A stretch of DNA of 64,000 bases from Micromonospora sp. NBC_00421 (GTDB lineage Bacteria; Actinomycetota; Actinomycetes; Mycobacteriales; Micromonosporaceae): positions 1,054,001-1,118,000 of the forward strand of contig NZ_CP107929.1 of NCBI RefSeq assembly GCF_036017915.1, written 5' to 3'. The notes beneath the pieces are model-generated. The model saw only the letters and a list, made by a program, of their open reading frames with translations. It was not told the DNA's origin and searched no databases. The first letter of the stretch is position 1. The number at the start of each line of letters is the position of its first letter. A program made the position numbers and the translations under genes. This document shows, in pieces, positions 1 to 11,500 of the stretch.

Positions 1-1
1 G

Positions 2-235
2 GCCCGCCGGGTCGCCCGGCAGCGGATCCTGCTCGCCGGTGACCCGCCCAGCCCGGTGAACCCGCCGTCGGGCTGCCGGTTCCGCACCCGTTGCTGGCAG
101 GCGACCGAGACCTGCGCGACCACCGAGCCGCCCCTGCTGGCGATCGGCTCCCGCCCGGCCGACGCCGACCCGCACACCCCGTCGACGTCGGCCGCCGGGC
201 ATCCGGTCGCCTGCCACTACCCGCTGGCCGCCTAG
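2..235 (+). CDS. Oligopeptide/dipeptide ABC transporter ATP-binding subunit, C-terminal end (partial)
   Basis: Only the last 77 codons are inside the window; the reading frame enters from the left edge and stops with TAG. The translated end contains [19 protein letters not shown] followed by Cys-rich spacing and a final [11 protein letters not shown]. This is the oligopeptide/dipeptide-type C-terminal extension (oligo_HPY) found on the ATPase subunits of Opp/Dpp importers, in the cytoplasm at the inner face of the membrane. The stop lies 40 bases before the dipeptidase start, so the two are probably co-transcribed: peptide import followed by intracellular cleavage. The ATPase core and Walker motifs lie outside the window. 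Confidence 0.85.
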   Translation, partial: ARRVARQRILLAGDPPSPVNPPSGCRFRTRCWQATETCATTEPPLLAIGSRPADADPHTPSTSAAGHPVACHYPLAA

Positions 236-275
236 TGCGCCGGTGGCGTCGTACCCGTCCCTGAAGGAGAGAGCC

Positions 276-1478
276 GTGCTGCAAGAATCCGCGCCGAGGT
301 ACCGGGGCCACAAGTCCTACGGGTACCTGGAGCCGCACTCGGACTACCGGGTGTTCGACCTGGCGGCTGAGGTCGGCCGAGTGCCCGAGCACGACCTGGG
401 CCTCACCGAAGCGCAGCGGCAGCGGGTCACCCGGCTGCTGACCGAGCAGATCGCCATCTCGCTGCACGAGCATCCGGTGGTCCTGCCCGAGGACGTCCGG
501 GAGCTGCGCGCCTACAACCGGACCGCGCGGCAGCGCACCGGCTACGAGGGGCTGTCCCGTTCCGGGCTGACCGCCGTCTTCGACAACTTCATGGCCGGCG
601 CGTCCTGCGTCACCAGCGAGAACGGCTGGAAGTGGAACGACCTGGTCTACGCGGTCGGGATGCGCCTGAGCGACCTCTACAAGCAGGACTTCGTGGTGCT
701 GGCGACGTCGCTGGCCGACATCCACGCGGCCAAGCGGGACGGCCGGCTCGCCCTGGTCGCCGGCCTGGAGTGCAGCAGCCCGATCGAGAACGAGCTGGAC
801 CGCATCGACATCCTCTACGGCTTCGGCGTCCGGCAGCTCGGCATCGCCTACAGCCAGGCGAACATGCTCGGCGGCGGGCTCTCCGAGCGGGTCGACGGCG
901 GGTTGACCCACTTCGGGCGGCGGGCGGTGGACCGGATGAACAAGTTGGGCATCGCCATCGACGTGTCGCACTCCGGTGACCGGACGTCGTTGGAGGTGGT
1001 CGAGGCGAGTCGGGTGCCGGTCTTCATCACCCACGCGGGGGCCCGTGCGGTGTGGGACACCCCGCGGATGAAGCCGGACGAGGTGATCCGGGCCTGTGCC
1101 GAGCGGGGTGGGGTGATCGGCATCGAGGCCGCGCCGCACACCACCCTGTCGGCGGCGCATCCGCACCATTCGATCGAGTCGGTGATGGACCACTTCACCT
1201 ACTGCGTCGACCTGGTCGGCATCGACCACGTCACCTTCGGCCCGGACACCATGTTCGGTGACCACGTGGGCGTGCACAACACCTATGCCGCGAACTACGC
1301 CCACGACGCCGGCAACCGCCCCGAACACCCCCGGGTGGAGTACGTGTCCGGGGTGGAGAACCCGGGCGAGGCGTTCGGCACCATCGTCGGCTGGCTGGTC
1401 TCGCACGACTACTCCGATGACGAGATCGCCAAGGTGATCGGCGGCAACACGATGCGGGTGCTCGAACAGGTCTGGTGA
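276..1478 (+). CDS. Membrane dipeptidase family protein (peptidase M19)
   Basis: A 400-residue metal-dependent dipeptidase of the renal-dipeptidase (M19) family, expected to hydrolyse dipeptides. Visible family landmarks are the bridging Glu in GLECSS (about E165), the metal His in IDVSHSGD (H232), the second His in FITHAG (H253), and the Asp in GPDTMFGDH (D324). The usual N-terminal HxD metal pair is not evident; LHEHP (H64, H66) is the nearest candidate, which is unusual. I prefer the GTG at 276 because GAAGGAGAG ends five bases before it; an upstream in-frame GTG at 243 has no ribosome-binding site. There is no signal peptide. The gene sits between a peptide ABC transporter and a GntR regulator, which suggests a peptide-uptake operon. 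Confidence 0.85.
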   Translation: MLQESAPRYRGHKSYGYLEPHSDYRVFDLAAEVGRVPEHDLGLTEAQRQRVTRLLTEQIAISLHEHPVVLPEDVRELRAYNRTARQRTGYEGLSRSGLTAVFDNFMAGASCVTSENGWKWNDLVYAVGMRLSDLYKQDFVVLATSLADIHAAKRDGRLALVAGLECSSPIENELDRIDILYGFGVRQLGIAYSQANMLGGGLSERVDGGLTHFGRRAVDRMNKLGIAIDVSHSGDRTSLEVVEASRVPVFITHAGARAVWDTPRMKPDEVIRACAERGGVIGIEAAPHTTLSAAHPHHSIESVMDHFTYCVDLVGIDHVTFGPDTMFGDHVGVHNTYAANYAHDAGNRPEHPRVEYVSGVENPGEAFGTIVGWLVSHDYSDDEIAKVIGGNTMRVLEQVW

Positions 1479-1570
1479 GCCGTCGTCGGCCCTGGGCTGA
1501 ATGCGCGACAACAACTACTACACTCCGCGTACGCCGCGGCCGGCGGCGCGGAGCGAAGAGGTGATGGTGG

Positions 1571-2299
1571 ATGGCGCGGCGCGAGACCGCACTCCAGGCC
1601 GCGCAGGGCCGGTTGATGGAGCTGATCGGCAGCGAGTTCGGCCCCGGCGACAAGCTGCCCAACGAGCGGGAACTGGCCGATCTGCTGGAGGTCAGCCGCG
1701 CCACCGTCCGTGAGGTGCTCGGTCAGCTTGCCGCCGAGGGAGTGGTCAAGCGGACCTGGGGCATCGGCACCTTCGTACACGAGCCGGCTGGCCGGGTGCC
1801 GGTCTCGCTCGGTGACGTCACCGCCCTGCGTGACCGGATCACCGCCTCCGGTCACCGGCCCGCCCTGACCGACGCCGGGGTCAGCCGGTCGACCTGCCCG
1901 GTCGACTGCGCCGAGGTGCTCGGGCTGACCCCGGGCGATCCGGTGTGGCGGGTCGAGCGGCTCTTCACCGTCGACGGAGTGCCGGCGGTCTGGATCCGCG
2001 ATCACCTGCCGCTCCAGGTCGCCGGCCAGAACCTGGACCCGTCCGGCCTGGTGAGCATCGACCTGGATATGTTCGAGTTCCTGGCCAACGCGACCGGGAT
2101 GCCGGTGCGCCGGGCCGAGATCGAGTTCGCGGCGGTGCTCGCCGACGAGGTCGCCACGGGTCGACTCGGCGTGCCCGCCGGGCATCCGCTGATCAGCGCG
2201 ACCCAGATCGGCTACAACGCCCAGGGGGTGGCCCTCTTCCATGGCCACATCACCGTCCGTACCGACGTGTTGACCCTGCGGATCAGTCGGGTCGGCTGA
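1571..2299 (+). CDS. GntR family transcriptional regulator (HutC-like, UTRA domain)
   Basis: A 242-residue regulator. The N-terminal winged helix-turn-helix spans about residues 15-75, with the GntR signature LPNERELADLLEVSRATV followed by a wing containing GIGTFV. The C-terminal two thirds look like a UTRA effector-binding domain (conserved DPVWRVERLF and a late LISATQIGYNAQGVALFHGHI stretch). It starts about 90 bases after the dipeptidase on the same strand, so it probably controls the peptide transporter/dipeptidase unit; this is inferred from position only. A GA-rich ribosome-binding site (GAAGAGG) precedes the start. Confidence 0.85.
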   Translation: MARRETALQAAQGRLMELIGSEFGPGDKLPNERELADLLEVSRATVREVLGQLAAEGVVKRTWGIGTFVHEPAGRVPVSLGDVTALRDRITASGHRPALTDAGVSRSTCPVDCAEVLGLTPGDPVWRVERLFTVDGVPAVWIRDHLPLQVAGQNLDPSGLVSIDLDMFEFLANATGMPVRRAEIEFAAVLADEVATGRLGVPAGHPLISATQIGYNAQGVALFHGHITVRTDVLTLRISRVG

Positions 2300-2590
2300 C
2301 CGGCCGCGCGGATCCGGCACGGCGGGCGCGCCCGGCTCGCCGGTCCCGTTGCCTGAGTGTCCCTGTTCAATCGGCAGAGCGCTGACCTGCCCACTTTTGC
2401 CCGTGATCGGACTACACAATCAACTGTCCCATAGCTGACACCACTGTCGTGGCCGGCTGCCGTTTCGGCCGGTAGACGACCAGGTCACCGTGGGTGATCG
2501 GGTCGGGGAACCCGCTGTTCACCCGGCCATCTATTCCGCTTGATGGATCTCGCCTATCTTGCCACCCAGAAGTGCGTCTGAGGAGGCAGC

Positions 2591-5500
2591 ATGTCGGGAC
2601 CGCTCGACCGCCGCACCATCCGATCGAGGGTCTGGGCAGGTGCTCGGCTGCGATCCACCGCGATGCTCGCCACCCTCGTCCTGCTGCTGGCCTTCGCCGT
2701 CCGGGCAGACCTGCCGGACATGGTCCCGGCCTCCGTCTCCTGCGACTCCGTCGGCTACGCCTACGACGCCGCCGGTCAGCTGGCCGGGGTACAGGACCAG
2801 GCCGGTCGGACCGCCCGCTACCGGTACGACCCCACCGGCAACACCACCTCGGTCGCCAACGACGGCACCCCCGCCCCCGCCCTGGCCCTGCTGTCGGTGG
2901 TGCCGGCCCGCGCCGCCGTCGGTGCCGAGGTGACCCTGGAGGGCGGCTGCTTCTCCACCGTGGCGGCCGAGAACACCGTCGCGTTCAACGGCGTCCCCGC
3001 CACCGTCACCACAGCCACCGGCCGGCGTCTGGTCGCGCGGGTCCCCGCCACAGCGACCACCGGCCTGGTCACCGTCACCGTCGGCGGGGCCACCGCGACC
3101 AGCCCGCAGTCCTTCGTGGTCACCGGGCCGGACGAGTCCGCGCCCACAGTCACCGCCGTGTCCCCCTCCGTCGTGGCGCCCGGCGGCACGGTCACCGTCA
3201 CCGGCACCGGCTTCGCCACCCAGGCAGCCGAGAACGCCGTCACCCTCAACCGCACCCGGGCCTTCCCCTCGACGGTCGCCGCCGGCAGTCTGACCGTCGA
3301 GGTGCCCGCCGGAGTCGCCTCCGGCCGGATCGGCGTGCGCACCGTCCACGGCAGCGGCGACGGCGCGGCCGACGTGTTCGTCGCGCCTGCCCCGTACACC
3401 GTCGCGGACGTGACGCACACCTCCCGGACCACGCTCGGCACCACCACGGCGGTGTCGATCCCGAGCGCCGGCGACATCGCGCTTGTCGTGTTCGACCTGG
3501 CGGAGGGGCAGCGGGCGAGCGTGCAGCTCGCCGACGGCACCTTCGGCTCCTGCGGCATCTCCACCGCCAAGCTCCTCGACCCGTTCGGGCGTACCGCGGC
3601 GTCGGCCGGGTGCGTGGGGGCCACCGGCTTCATCGACACGGTGACGGCCCGCACGGCGGGCACGTACACACTGCTGTTGGCGGCGGCGAGCACGGCCACC
3701 GGCTCGGTCTCCGCGACCGTGCGGGGTGTGCCGGCCGATGCCACGGCGGGCACCACGGCGGGCGGGGAGGCGGTCACCGTCACCACCACCGTGCCGGGGC
3801 AGAACGGCGCGGTCACCTTCGCCGGCAGCACCGGCCAGCGGGTCTCGGTCAAACTCAGCGGCGGCACCTACGGCACCTACAACGCCGCGGTGACGCTGCG
3901 CAGGCCGGGCGGCGGCACTGTCGTCTCCAACGGCTCCTGCGGCACCGCCTGTTTCCTCGACACCACAGTCCTGCCGACCGAGGGCACGTACACCCTCGTC
4001 GTCGACCCGCAGTCCACCGTCACCGGGACGATCACCGTCCAGGTGTACGACGTGCCGGCCGACGCCGTGGTGGCGGCGACGCCCGGCGGCCCGCAGGTGA
4101 CGGCGACCACGACGGTGCCCGGCCAGAACAGCGTCATCTCGTTCCCCGGTACGGCCGGACAGCGGATCCTCGTCCAGTTCACCGGCGGCACGTACGGCAC
4201 CTACAACGCGTCGGCGGTGGTGCGGAAGCCGGACGGGTCGAATCTGACCGGCAGCGGTTACTGCGGCGGCTCGTGCATCTTCGACACCACGGTGCTGCCG
4301 GTCGACGGCACGTACACCATCCTGGTCAACCCCGACACCAGCTACGTCGGCGCGGTCACCGTGCAGGTCCACGACGTCCCGGCGGACGCGACGGCGACCG
4401 CCACCCCTGGGGCCGGCGCGGTCACGGTGACCACCGCCGTCGGGCAGAACGCCGTGGTCTCGTTCGCGGGCACGGCGGGGCAGCGGGTGTCGGTGCAGTT
4501 CAGCGGTGGGACGTACGGGACGTACAACGCGTCGGCGGTGGTGCGGAAGCCGGACGGGTCGAATCTGACCGGCAGCGCGTACTGCGGGGGGTCGTGCTTC
4601 TTCGACACGGTGACGCTGCCGGTCGACGGCACCTACACCATCCTGCTCAACCCCGACGGGGTCACCGTCGGCCAGGTCGCGGTGCAGGTCCACCCGGTGC
4701 CGGCGGACGCCACGGCAAGCACCAGCGCGGGCGGTGCCCCGGTCACCGTCACCACCACCGTCCCGGGGCAGAACGCCGTGGTCTCGTTCGCGGGTACGGC
4801 GGGGCAGCGGGTGTCGGTGCAGTTCAGCGGTGGGACGTACGGGACGTACAACGCGTCGGCGGTGGTGCGGAAGCCGGACGGGTCGAATCTGACCGGCAGC
4901 GCGTACTGCGGGGGGTCGTGCTTCTTCGACACGGTGGTCCTGCCGGTCGACGGCACATACACCGTCCTGCTCAACCCGGACACCACCTACCTCGGCCAGG
5001 CCACCGTCAAGGTCCACGAGGTGCCGGCCGACGCCTCGGCCACCACCAGCCCCGGCGGCGCGGCGGTGTCGGTGACCACCACCGTGCCGGGGCAGAACGC
5101 GGTCGTCTCCTTCCCCGGCGCCGCCGGGCAGGTCGTCTCGGTCACCCTGAGCGGCGGCACCTTCGGCACCTACGACGCCGGCGTGACGCTGCGCGCCCCG
5201 GACGGCACCACAGTGGTCAGCGAGAGCTACTGCGGCACCAGCTGCGCGTTCAACGCGGTCACCCTCCCGACCAGCGGCACGTACACGGTGCTGGTCAACC
5301 CGACCGGCACCACCCTCGGCGCGATCACCGCCCGGGTCTACGACCTGCCCAACGACGCGGTCGCCAACACCACCCCGGGTGGGGCGGCGGTGTCGGTGAC
5401 GACGACGGTGCCGGGGCAGAACGCGGTGGTGTCGTTCCCGGTGGCGGCGGGGCAGCGGGTGGCGGTGCAGCTCTCGGGTGGGACGTTCGGTTCGTCCGAG

Positions 5501-8500
5501 GCGGCGGTGACGTTGCGTCGTCCGGACGGGAGCACTGTCGTGTCGAACACGTCCTGTGGGACGTCGTGCTTCCTGGACACCACCACCCTGTCGGCCGCCG
5601 GCACGTACACCGTGCTGGTCGACCCGAAAGGCACTGTCGTCGGCGGCATCACGGTCAAGGTGCACGCCGTGCCCGCCGACACCACCGCGACCACCACTGC
5701 GGGTGGGGCGGCGGTGTCGGTGACGACGACGGTGCCGGGGCAGAACGCGGTGGTGTCGTTCCCGGTGGCGGCGGGGCAGCGGGTGGCGGTGCAGCTCTCG
5801 GGTGGGACGTTCGGTTCGTCCGAGGCGGCGGTGACGTTGCGTCGTCCGGACGGCAGCACTGTCGCGTCGAACACGTCCTGCGGCACCTCGTGCTTCCTGG
5901 ACACCACCACCCTGTCGGCCGCCGGCACCTACACCCTGCTGGTCGACCCGAGGACGACCGCCGTCGGGGCGCTCACCGCCCGGGTGTACGCCGTGCCCGC
6001 CGACGCCTCGGCGACCACCACCCCGGGCGGCGCGGCGGTGTCGGTGACCACCACCGTGCCGGGGCAGAACGCCGTGGTGTCGTTCCCCGGCACGGCCGGG
6101 CAGGTCGTCACCGTCAGCCTCACCGCCGGCGCGTTCGGCGGCGGCAGCGTGACCGCGACGCTGCGGGCGCCGAACGGCAGCTCGGTCAGCTCCTCGTCCT
6201 GCGCGACGAGCTGCGCGTTCAGCTCGGTGCCGCTGCCCACGGCCGGCACCTGGACGGTGCTGGTCGACCCGGCTGCGGCGGCTGTCGGCAGCCTCACCGT
6301 GCAGGTGTTCGACGTGCCGGTCGACGCTACCGTCAGCACCACCCCCGGCGGCGCCCCGGTCACCGTCACCACCGTCAGCCCCGGGCAGAACGGGGTGGTG
6401 ACGTTCCCCGGCACGGCCGGGCAGCGGATCCTGGTGCAGGGCACTGGTGGCACGTACGGGACGTACAACGCGACGGCGATCGTGCGTAAGCCGGACGGGT
6501 CGAACCTGACCAGCAGCGCGTACTGCGGGACGTCGTGCCTGTTCGACACGACGGTGCTGCCGGTCGCCGGCACGTACAGCATCCTTGTCGACCCGGCGTC
6601 CACCTACACCGGCGCGCTCACCCTCCAGGTGTCCGACGTGCCGGCCGACGTCACTGCCGGCACCGCCCCGGGCGGCGCAGGCGTCACCCTCACCACCACC
6701 GCCCCGGGGCAGAACGCGGTGTTGTCGTTCACGGGTGCGGCGGGTCAGCGGATCGTGGTGCAGGGCACCGGTGGCACGTACGGGACGTACAACGCGACGG
6801 CGATCGTGCGTAAGCCGGACGGGTCGAACCTGACCAGCAGCGGGTACTGCGGGGCGAGCTGTTTCTTCGACGTGACCACGTTGCCGGTGGCCGGCACGTA
6901 CAGCATCCTGCTCAACCCCGACGCGGCCTACACCGGCGCGGTGACCCTGCGGGTCTACGACGTGCCGGCGGACGCGGCGGTCGGTGCCACCGTCGGCGGC
7001 CCGGCCGTGCCGGTGACCACCACCGCCCCGGGGCAGAACGCGGTGTTGTCGTTCACGGGTGCGGCGGGTCAGCGGATCGTGGTGCAGGGCACCGGTGGCA
7101 CGTACGGGACGTACAACGCGACGGCGATCGTGCGTAAGCCGGACGGGTCGAACCTGACCAGCAGCGGGTACTGCGGGGCGACGTGTTTCTTCGACGTGAC
7201 CACCCTGCCGGCGGCCGGCACGTACAGCATCCTGCTGAACCCCGACGGCATGTACACCGGCACGGTCTCGCTGCGGATCTACGACGTCCCGGCCGACGTG
7301 GCCGCCGGCACGACGCCGGGCGGCAGCGCGGTCACCCTGACCACCGCAGCCCCCGGCCAGAACGCGGTCCTGTCGTTCCCCGGCACCGCCGGGCAACGCA
7401 TCTCGGTGCAGGGCAGCGCCGGCAGCTACGGCACCTACAACGCCACGGCGATCATCCGCAAGCCGGACGGGTCGAACCTGACCAGCAGCGCGTACTGCGG
7501 GGCGACGTGTTTCTTCGACGTCACCACCCTGCCGGTGGCCGGCACGTACAGCATCCTGCTGAACCCGGACGGCATGTACACCGGCACGGTCTCGTTGCAG
7601 GTGTACGACGTGCCGGCCGACGCCACCGCGGCCGTCACCCCGGGCGGTGCGGCAGCCACCCTGACCACCACCGTGCCCGGCCAGAACGCCACCCTCACCT
7701 TCCCCGGCAGCGCCGGCCAGGTGGTCACCGTGGCGATGACCGCCGGCACCTACACCCGCTACAACGCCACAGCGGTCATCCGCAAGCCGGACGGGACGAA
7801 CCTCGGCAGCAGCGTGTACTGCGGCGACACCTGCACCCTCAGCGCGGTCACCCTGCCGGTCGCCGGCACGTACACCGTCCTGGTCGACCCGTCGGTGGGC
7901 ACCGTCGGCGCCATCACCGGCGAGGTACGGCTGCCGGCCGCAGTCGCCGCCGCCGCGAAGAAGACGCCAGCGAAGAACACGCCGGTCCGGCCGGTCGGCG
8001 ACGTCACCGAAACCTGGACCCCGGACCGGTTCAACCTCGCCGGTGAGGACTGGGCGAGCCACCGCACCGGCGCGTACGGCCAACTCCAGCCGGCACTGCG
8101 GGCCGACCGTGGCGTCACCGCCCTCGCCGGGCAGGCCCTGCTGCTCGACGGCAAGCCGCTCGCCGACGTCACCCTCGCGGTGGGCCGGCGCAGCACCCGC
8201 ACCGACGCCACCGGCCGGTTCCTGCTCACCGGGCTCACCGCCGGCCACCACGTCCTGGTCATCGACGGGGCGACGGCGAGCCGTCCCGGCCGGGCGTTCG
8301 GCCGCTTCGAGACCGGGGTGGACCTGCGGGCGGGGGAGACCGTCGAGCTGTCGTACCCGATCTGGATGACCCGGCTCGACACCGCGAACAGCGTCCGCTT
8401 CCCCTCACCCACCCGCAGGCAGACAGTCATCACCACCCCGGCCATCCCCGGTTTCGAGGTGCGGCTGCCCCAGGGCTCGGTGATCCGCGACCGGGCCGGC

Positions 8501-11500
8501 AAGCGGGTCACCGAACTGTCCATCACCGCGCTGCCGGTGGACCAGCCGCCGTTCCCGCTCCCGGCCGGGGTGCGCACCCCCGTCTACTTCACCGTGCAGC
8601 CCGGCGGGTCGGTGATCCTGCCGAAGGGCGCGCAGATCATCTACCCGAACACCCAGGGCCTCGCCCCGGGCAGCCGGCTGGACTTCTGGGACTACGACCC
8701 GGGGCGCAGGCCGTGCGTCAAGACGCCGGTGAAGTCGTACCCGAAGAAGCCCGCCACGGTGGCGAAGGCCCCCGCCGTCTGCGCGGTGACCGGCGCGCAG
8801 GCCGGCTGGTACATCTACGGCCACGGCACCGTCACCCCGGACGGCCGGCAGATCGTGCCCGACCCGGACGTGCGGGTCTGGGAGTTCACCGGGGCGATGT
8901 TCAACGGCAGCGGCAAGCGTCCCGCCGGCACCGGCCCGGGTGAGGACGGCGACGCCGGCGGCGACCCGGTCGACCTGGCGAGCGGTCTCTTCGTCGACGA
9001 GCACACCGACCTGACCGTCAACGACGTGCTGCCGATCTCGATCACCCGCACCTACCGGCAGAACGACACCCAGAACCGCGAGTTCGGCATCGGGGCGAAC
9101 TTCACCTACGGCATCTTCATCAACTCCAAGCAGGAGTACGTCGAGGCCGACCTGATCTTCCCGGACAGCGGCAAGGTCCACCTCGTGCGGACCAGCCCCG
9201 GCACCGGCTGGACCGACGCGGTGTTCAAGGCCGTCGACACCACCGGTCCGTTCCGGGACGCGGTGATGAGCTGGAACGGCGACGGCTGGGACCTGGTCCG
9301 CACCGACGGCATGGTCTACGTCTTCGGGGAGAACACCCCGTTGCAGTCCATCCGCGACCGGCACGGCAACCAGATCACCCTCACCCGCGCAAGCGGCGGA
9401 CAGTCCGGCGACATCACCCAGATCACCTCGCCGAACGGACGTTGGATCAAGCTCAGCTACACCGGCGGCCGGGTCACCCGGGCGCAGGACAACGCGGGCC
9501 GGGCCGTGCAGTACGGCTACGACTCCGCCGGCCGGCTGACCACTGTCACCTCGCCGGGCGGCCGGACCACCACATACACCTACGACACCGCGCACCGGAT
9601 GACCACCGTCACCGACGCCCGGGGCGTCACCTACCTCACCAACAGCTACGACGCCGCTGGTCGGGTGTCCGCCCAGACCATGCCCGGCGGCGTCAGCTAC
9701 GGGTTCGCCTACACCACGGACGCCAACGGCCAGGTGGTGAAGACGGCGGTCACCGAACCCGACGGCAGCATCCGGGAGACCCACTTCGACGGCGACCACC
9801 GGGTGACCGCCGAGACCACCGCCGCCGGCACCGCCCACGCGCGCACCTCGACCACCACCCGGGACCCGGCCACCCACCTGCCGACCGCGCTGGTCGACCC
9901 CTACGGCCGGCGGACCACCCTCGGGTACGGCCCCAACGGGCAGCTCACCGGCCTCACCGCGCTCGCCGGCACCGCCGCCGCGCAGTCTGCCACGGTCACC
10001 TCCGGCGGGCCGTACCGGCAGCTCACCTCGGTCACCGACGACCAGGGCCGGACCACCCGGATGGAGTACGACGACGGGGGCAACCTGACCGCCGCGACCG
10101 ACGCCGCCGGCCGGACCCGACGCTACGCCTACAACGCCGCCGGACAGGTCACCTCGTTCACCGACCCGCTCGGCAACGTCACCCGCTACACCTACGACCA
10201 GGGCGACCTGGTCGCGGTGACCGACCCGCTGGGCCGGACCACCCGCAGCTTCGTCGACGCCGTCGGCCGCCCGGTGGCGGTCACCGATGCCAACGGGGTG
10301 CTGGAACGGGTCCGCTACGACCCGGACAACCAGGTCGTCACCAGCACCGACGGCCTCGGCCGGGCCACCACCTTCGGCTATGACGGCAACGGCAACCTGA
10401 CCACTGTCACCGACGCCCGGGGCAACAGCACAAGCGTCGTCTACGACAGCTCCGACCGCCCCGTCACCGTCACCGACCCGCGCGGAAAGCAGGCCCACCA
10501 GACCTACGACGTGCTCGGCCGGGTGGTCTCGGCCACCGACCGGCGCGGCAAGACCACCGTCACCGAGTACGACGTCCTCGGCCGCACCACCTTCATCGGG
10601 TACGGTGCCACCGCCGGCCCGACCTACGAGAGCACCAAACGGTTCGGCTACGACACCCTGGACCGGCTCACCACCGTCAACGACTCCGCCGGTGGCCTGC
10701 TCACCCTCGGCTGGAACGACCTCGACCAGGTGGTCAGCGTCGCCGGCCCGACCGGCACCGTCGGCTACAGCTACGACGCGGCCGGCCGACGCTCCGGGAT
10801 GACCGTGCCCGGTCAGCCGGCGATCTCCTACGGCTACGACCAGACCGGGCTGATCGCGCGGATCACCCAGGGCGGCACCACAGCCACCTGGCAGCGGGAC
10901 GCCGCCGGCCGCACCACCCGGGTCGAGCAGGCCGGCGTCACCACCCGGTACGCCTACGACGCCGCTTCCCAGCTCACCCGGCTGTCCTACGAGACCACCG
11001 GCGGGGTGCCCATCGGCGATCTCCGTTACGGCTACGACGGCACGGGTCGGGTGGCGGACCTGACCGGCAGCCTCGCCCAGGTCACCGTCCCCGCCACCGG
11101 GCCGACGGCCAGCTACGACGCGGCGAACCGGCTGACCAGCCGGGGTGCGCAGACGTTCGGCTACGACGACGAGGGCAACCTCACCGGCGACGGCGTGCGC
11201 GGCTACACCTGGAACGCCCGGGGTGAACTGACCGGGGTGACCGGGCCGGGCCTGGCCACCTCGTACGGCTACGACGCCGCCGGGCGGCTGGCCAGCCGGA
11301 CCTCCGGTGCGGCCACCACCACCTTCGGCTACGACGGCCCGAACCTGGTCCGGGAGCAGACCGGCGCGGCGGTGGCCGACCGGCTCACCGCCGGGCTGGA
11401 CCAGACGCTGGTCCGCGCCGACGCCGCCGGTGCCCGGGTGCCGGTCACCGACGCGCTCGGCAGCGTGCTCGGCCTGGCCGACTCCGCCGGCACGCTGACC

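Noticed and set aside
2494..6489. A 1,331-codon frame overlapping the RHS gene on the same strand
   Set aside because: Arg/His-rich off-frame translation of the repeat array.
2531..8251. A 1,906-codon open frame antisense to the RHS gene
   Set aside because: It is a composition shadow: low-complexity Arg/Gly/Val content, repeats mirroring the sense repeats, no domain.
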